The position numbers and the translations under genes are program-made. Of a stretch of 64,000 nt of DNA, positions 58,037 through 64,000 are shown in pieces. Every line of letters starts with the position of its first letter. Within the stretch, counting starts at the first letter, position 1. The notes beneath the pieces were generated by a model. The model was not told the DNA's origin. It made no database searches and was given only the letters and a program-made list of their open reading frames with translations. Origin of the DNA: Notamacropus eugenii (taxonomy: Eukaryota; Chordata; Mammalia; Diprotodontia; Macropodidae); the NCBI RefSeq assembly GCF_028372415.1, contig NC_092875.1:51708771-51772770 (forward strand), in the 5' to 3' direction.

Positions 58037-60900
58037 TGGCCCCTGCCCCTTTGTGCAGTGATGGTCTTGTGGTACAGGATGAGGACAGGGTGGGGGTGTG
58101 GGAATGGGAGTCACACCACCCAGGGAGTCGAAAGACCTAGGTTCTTTCCAGTATTGGTTCTTCCACATAGTACCTGTGTGGCCCGGGCAAATTGATTTTC
58201 TCCTCTTAATTCAACAAAAAATGAAACAAGTATTCATGTGTCAGGCACTGTACTAAAAGTAGAGCAGCCTTTTGCCCTCCATGAACTTATACGGAGGGGG
58301 AAGACACACATGTAACCTGTTATCCAGACACACACGCATCCAAGACCCTGGGCTCATAGGAAAAGGTCTAGTCTGGAGTTTACATTTTAGAGGTATGTCA
58401 AATATGGGACTTGACCTAGGTCTGAAAGACTCCAAGACTAGCTTACTCTATAACACATCATCTCTACTCCTAGAGAAATCCTTAAACTAAGGCTTGGATA
58501 CAGCTCTTGGCTAGGTTTCTCTGAAACCTAGACATAGGACAATCCCCAAAGCTGCTACTGTAGAGGATATCTCTTTTATGTCCAGAAGACCAGAATCTAG
58601 AGGATTGTCCTAAGTAATTAACACCCCCCCCCCCAGAGGGGTTTGGGGCTCAAGAACTTTGACTATGAGCTGCCTCCCATCAGCTAAGCAGCCCCATGCA
58701 CCCATTTTCATTTGCTGCTTCTGCAAGTCAGCATTAGCTGCTCCAGGTTGGAGAGGGAAAGAAGAGAAGGAATCTGTCTACCTAGGTACAAGGGAATAGG
58801 AAAAGAAGAGTGGGAGACCTCTCAGTTTGCTTTATAGACCATGGTGGAGGAGGGGGCAGCTCACTAGTCATCCAGAAATCAGCTCTATTCATGGGGAGCC
58901 AATCAGAGGCACTCCTTGTGTCTTTGGCAAGGTGCCAGGATACATGCCTACCTACACTAAAAGTGCCATTTAAGTACCTACAGGCAAAGGTCCATTCCTT
59001 GTAATCTTATTCATTTGATTGGAGAGCTCATTAAATTGGTCACCCCTCCATAATCTCTTCCAGATAAATATTAGCTATACCAGAAAATCAAACTAGGCTG
59101 AGTGTGCACTGGGACATATCCTCCATTCTAAATAATTTTTGGGGATCTGGGGAAGCTCAAGTATTGGCCTCTCCTAGACAACCTTCAGTGTTTTGCACTA
59201 AGAATTTCAGTTCTTAGGTACATGTTAGAAATCAAACCTTCCACAGCTGATAGACATAGAGATGATGCCCAACCCAAAATGCATTTTTACACAAATTCAA
59301 AAAGCAAGCCATATTTTGCAAAGTTCATCTGGCTTGGCTTTTGTAAAGGATTATCTCAACCTAAAAATGAATTAGAAAAACAAACAACAAAAAAATTAAA
59401 ATGAATAGAAATAGCAAAAACAGATGAAAGAACACAAGTCTCCCCTTCCCTGCCCCAAAGAAATCTAATCCCAGTTCAGCTCACCAGATGTGGGACTGTT
59501 CTTCAGATTTCTTGGAAATTGACCCTTTGTTCCCAAGTGAAGAACCAGCTATTCTGAACAAAAATCAACTTTCCCAATGGATCCCTACAATACACAAGGC
59601 AATCTAAATGGAGGTCCAGACAAGTTGTCTTAATTTATCATTATGTCACCAACCCATAACTTCACAGTCCCAGATAAGAAACTTCATGTGTGAAGGTCCA
59701 ACCTTAGGGTGTGCATTTGGTGGATATTCCAGTTGGCACTTGAACTGCTTCAATATCAACACCAGCCCCTGTGACTGATATCCTGCCTTTTGCAAATCTA
59801 GAGACAGATTAAGATAAAATCTAGGGAAAAATAAATTCACTTGACTGTCATTTAACAACTTATCAGAGAATGTAGTTCCTAATTTTGCCCACCAAGTGGT
59901 GCACTACAACCATCCGCCGAGTGGTCTTGTCAAGGTCATTTTGACACGTGCAAAAGGTCTCTCTTTTTATAAGAGCAGACGGTATACTCTGCCAAGCCAC
60001 TGGCTTCAAAAGGGCATTGCCATGGAAAAACTAAAACACCCACTGACCTGAACTCCAAATTCTAGACAATGAGTTAATAAGTATCACACCAGAATATAAA
60101 AATTAGACCTTTTGCTCATTATATAGCCCTACCCCAAGATTTAACTGTAAAAAAAAAAATTCAAAATAAACTGTGGATAACAGACCTCAGCTCCCCCATA
60201 GGCATCCATTGTACAATATGGATACTGAGTATGAGATAGCCTTTATTTCAGGACCTACCCTCTATCCCCCAAAAAAGAATAAAACAAGAAGGACACACTG
60301 GAGCCCTGGAACAAATACATGAAAATAGAGGGCTAATAGGCTCTTCAGTTCTCCCAGGTGGGTATAGACTGTAAGGACTGCAGAACAGTCATTTCCCTTT
60401 AGCCAGTCTGTATTCTGAGCAATTCTTGGTGATAGGGAGGAGATTTGGCAAGATCCAGATCTCCCGACCTGGCTCTAGTCCTCCACTTGCAGGAACCAGG
60501 ATGGTTTTCCTCTTCTTTCTTTGAAAAATTGTACTGTTGAGAGACTCTTCTGCTTCTCAGACCAGGATCCTAACTCTTGGGATCTCACAAAGTTTTGAGT
60601 AGAGACAAGATAAGTTGAAAGGTCAGCAAAACCCAATCTCAGGCAGAATCTTTCCCTCTCGAGACATATGCAAACATACTTCTCCCTTTGTCATGTGCTT
60701 CTGCAGGAATTCTATACATGCCCAGGCTGCTTGGGGAGGGAAGAGTCTATCCTGAGGAACTTTAGTTTCAGACCTATGTTCAGAAAAGAACTCTCTCTTA
60801 AAGACTCTTAAAGAAGGAACAGGGAAAAAAGAAGACAAATAGAAGAGATTAGGGTGGAGGGAAATACAGTTAGCAGTCATAACTGTGCATGTGAATGGAA
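58037..60900. other. Mostly unassigned DNA downstream of TGFBR3L
   Basis: A reverse L2 trace lies at about 58205-58400 and a C12 run near 58625. The rest looks like single-copy AT-rich DNA. A minus-strand open segment at 59863-60030 is discussed in the findings. SNAPC2, expected next from human order, was not seen. Confidence 0.5.
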
Positions 60901-63900
60901 TAAACTGACTCATAAAATGGAAAACAACAGCACAATTGATTAGAAAGAAGAATCCAACAATATATCGTTTACAAGAAACATTCTTGAAACAGACAGTTAC
61001 ATGAGAAGTTTAAATAGAGGTCTGTAGAAAAATGTATTATACGTCAGCTGAAGTAAAATAAAATCAGGTGTGGCAATCATGATCTCAGACAAAGCAACAG
61101 CAACAACAAAAAAAAAGATCTAATTAAAGAGATAATCATGGAAACTACATTTTGCTAAAAGGTACTATAGACAAAAAATTAATGTAAATACTGAACATAT
61201 GCACTGAATTTCACAGCTTCTAAATTCTTAAAGGAGAAGCTAAATGAGTTAAGGGAAGAAATGATAAAACTATAATAGCAGGGGGAACCTTGATTTACCT
61301 CTCTCAGACCTAGATAGATCTGACAAAAAAAATAAATAAGAAAAAAAGTTAAAGAGATTAATAGAATTTTAGAAAATTAGATATGATGGACTTCTGGAGA
61401 ATATTGAGTAGGAATAGAAAGATTATATCTATCTTTCAGCAATGCATGGAATCATCATGAAACTCAATGTGTACTGAGCATTAAAACCTTACAAACAAAT
61501 GCATAAAAATTGAAAACATCTTTTCCTGACCATGACACAATAAAAATTACATTCAATAAAGGGCCTTTGAAGTATAGGTTAGAAATTAGACACTAAGTAA
61601 CTTAATCCTAAAGAATAAGTAGATCAAAGATCAAATTGTAAAAACTACTATTAGAGATAACAACAATGAGACAACATGCCAAAATTTGTGGAAGGAGGCC
61701 ATAGCAGAACTTAGGAAGAATTTGTATCTTTAAATGTTTGCATCAATAAAAATGAGAAAGAGCAAAAAAAATCCAATTAAATACCAAAGTAGAAATCCTG
61801 AAAAGTTGAAGGAAAAATGAATAAAATTGAAAGTAAAAAAAAATTAGCTAATAAATAAAACTAAGGGCTGAATTTTGGGGGGGGGTATACAAAAATAGAT
61901 AAACCACTGGCTAATTTGATGAAAAAATAATAAAGCAAATTACCAGTATCAAAAATAAAGGTGAATTCACAGCCAATGTGAAGAAGAAATAAAAACAATT
62001 ATTAGAAGCTATTTCACCCAACTATATGTCAATAAAATTAACAATCTGAATGAAGTAACTGAATATTTGCAAAAATATTAATTGTTCAAATAAATAGAAT
62101 AGGAAATAGAATACTTAAATAACCCTATCTTAGAAAAAGAAATTTAACAATAAATCAACTCCGTAAGAAAAAAAAACCTCAGAATCAGATGGATTAAAAA
62201 GCTAACTGGAACAATTAATTCTAATATTACAAAAACTATTTTTGAAAATAGGTAAAGGAGTCCTATCAAATTCCCTCTATGCACAAATATGATGTTGATA
62301 CCTAAACCAGGGAGACTCAACACAGAATAAGAAAATCACAGATCAATTTTCCTAATGAATATTGATGCAAAAATTTTAAATAAGATACTGGAAAAGAGGT
62401 TACAGAAATTTATAACATAGATCATACATTAGGAGTAGGCTGTATTTATACCAGGAGTGCAGGATTGGATCATTATTTTAAAAAAACTATAATCATAACT
62501 GACCATAGTAATAACCAAAACAACAAAAACAATACAATTATTTCAGCAGATAGAGAAAAATCTTTTGACAAAATACAACACCCATTCCTGTTTAAAACAA
62601 ACACCAACCCCAGAAAGCATAGGAATAAACTGAACTTTGTATAAAATGATAAGTAGTAACTATTCAAAACCAACAGCAAGCATTCTCTATAATGGGGAAA
62701 AGTTAGAAGCCTTTCCAATAAGAGCAGGGGTGAAGTAAAAATGTCCTTTATCACTGTTACTATTAAATGTTCTACTAGAACTGCTAGATATAGCAATTAA
62801 AAAAAAAAAGACATTGAAGGAATAAGCACAGGTAGAGAGGAAACAAAACTAATTTTTTGCAAATGGTTTAGTTAGAGAACCCTAAGCACTCAACTAAAAA
62901 AATAATTGAAACAATTAGTAGCTTCAACAAAGTTGAAGGATACAAAATAAACCCTCCTAAATTAGTATATTACCAACAAAACCTGGCAGGAAGAGAAAGA
63001 AAGAGAAATTCCATTTAAAACTACTACTGACATTATAAAATACTTGGGAGTCCACCTGCCAGGACACACAGGAACTATATGAACACAATTAAAATACACT
63101 CAGCAAAATAAAGATAGATCTAAATAACTGCAGAAATATTAATTGTTCATGGGTGGGTTGAATCAACATAATAGAGATGACAAATACCTAAATTTACCTA
63201 TTTAATGCCTTACTAATAAAACTACCAAAGAATTACTGCAAAGAGCTAGAAAAAAATAACAAAATTCATCTGGAGGAATAAAAGGTCAATAACAAGGCAA
63301 TCAACAACAAACAAATGTGAAGGAAAGAGGTGTATACTAAAAGGCTGTCATTGTCAAAAGCAGTTTGGCACTGGGGAACAGATTAGATACATAACATACA
63401 GAAGCAAATGAGTCCAGTAACCTAGTGTTGGATAAATCTAAAGATCCCAAATATTTGGGCAAGAACTCAATATTCAGCTGTTAGGAATATTCAAAAACAT
63501 TCAAATGGAAATATTCAGTATTCAAAAACAAGAAACTTAAGTATAGACCAACATCTTACAATATATACTAAGAAAAGCTCAAAATGGGCGCATAATTTAG
63601 ACATAAAGATTGGTATCATAAGCAAATTACTGACACATAGAAGAGACTACCTGTCAAATCTCAGTATAAGGGAAGATCATGAACAAACAAGAGACAGAGA
63701 AATTCACAAGAGATCAGATGGATAATTTTGATTACATAAAATTAAACCATTTTTATACCAACAAAATCAATGTAGCCAAAATTAGAAGAAGAAAAGCATG
63801 AAACTGGGGGGAATCTTTGCAATAAGTTTCTTTGACAAAGGTCTCATTTGTAAGATATATAAGGAACTGAATAAAATTTATAAGAATAAAAGCCATTTCC

Positions 63901-64000
63901 CAAATGATAAATGACCAAAGGATATGAATAGACAGTTTTCAGAGGAAGAAATCTAAGCTATCAGTAGCCATATGAAAAAATGTTATAAATCACTAGTATT
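60900..64000 (+). repeat. Old L1 ORF2, decayed, runs off the window
   Basis: Long resemblance to L1 endonuclease and reverse transcriptase with many stops ('aaccctatcttagaaaaaga', 'aacacagaataagaaaatca', and a late ORF2 part near 63540-63960). No open frame survives on the + strand. Confidence 0.75.

Noticed and set aside
62473-62796. 107-codon minus-strand frame
   Set aside because: It is antisense to a decayed L1 ORF2; the hydrophobic look comes from A-rich sense DNA.

Overview
The window looks like vertebrate nuclear DNA from a marsupial. The non-coding DNA holds tRNA-derived SINEs of the marsupial WSINE1/SINE1 type, an RTE LINE with its RTE-SINE relatives, ORF1-only (HAL1-like) L1 elements, and many old MIR and L2 copies. 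I cannot tell which marsupial it is.

Three host genes lie head-to-tail on the + strand in the order known from human 19p13.2: LRRC8E, MAP2K7, TGFBR3L. LRRC8E has a CpG-rich promoter near 14.7-14.9 kb and two coding exons (20462-20599 and 21085-23310) encoding 787 residues. MAP2K7 starts from a CpG island at 36.5-37.3 kb and has 11 constitutive coding exons ending at 50530 (419 residues). A 48-nt cassette exon in intron 1 would give a 435-residue form. TGFBR3L has six exons from 54547 to 57581 (283 residues), with its start codon about 0.7 kb past the likely MAP2K7 poly(A) site. I assembled all three from splice sites, phase and protein similarity recalled from memory. All are intact.

Layout: 0-14 kb is repeat territory, dominated by a nested stack of L1-type elements (4.7-12.9 kb), preceded by L2 tails, LTR fossils and MIR. 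LRRC8E occupies 14.7-24.2 kb. From 24.2 to 36 kb there are MIR, L2, an RTE LINE, a hAT-like fragment, microsatellites and a reverse L1. MAP2K7 occupies 36.5-53.9 kb and TGFBR3L 54.5-58.0 kb. From 58.0 to 60.9 kb the DNA is mostly unassigned, and 60.9 kb to the end is a decayed L1 ORF2. SNAPC2, next in human, is not seen.

The three proteins do not form one pathway. LRRC8E is a subunit of volume-regulated anion channels, MAP2K7 is the JNK-activating MAP kinase kinase, and TGFBR3L is a ZP-domain TGF-beta-family co-receptor. I found no convincing new biological system. The most useful observations are the ORF1-only L1 with a clear target-site duplication, a roughly 390-bp unit copied into a MIR inside MAP2K7 intron 1, the MAP2K7 cassette exon, and motif clusters in two promoters.
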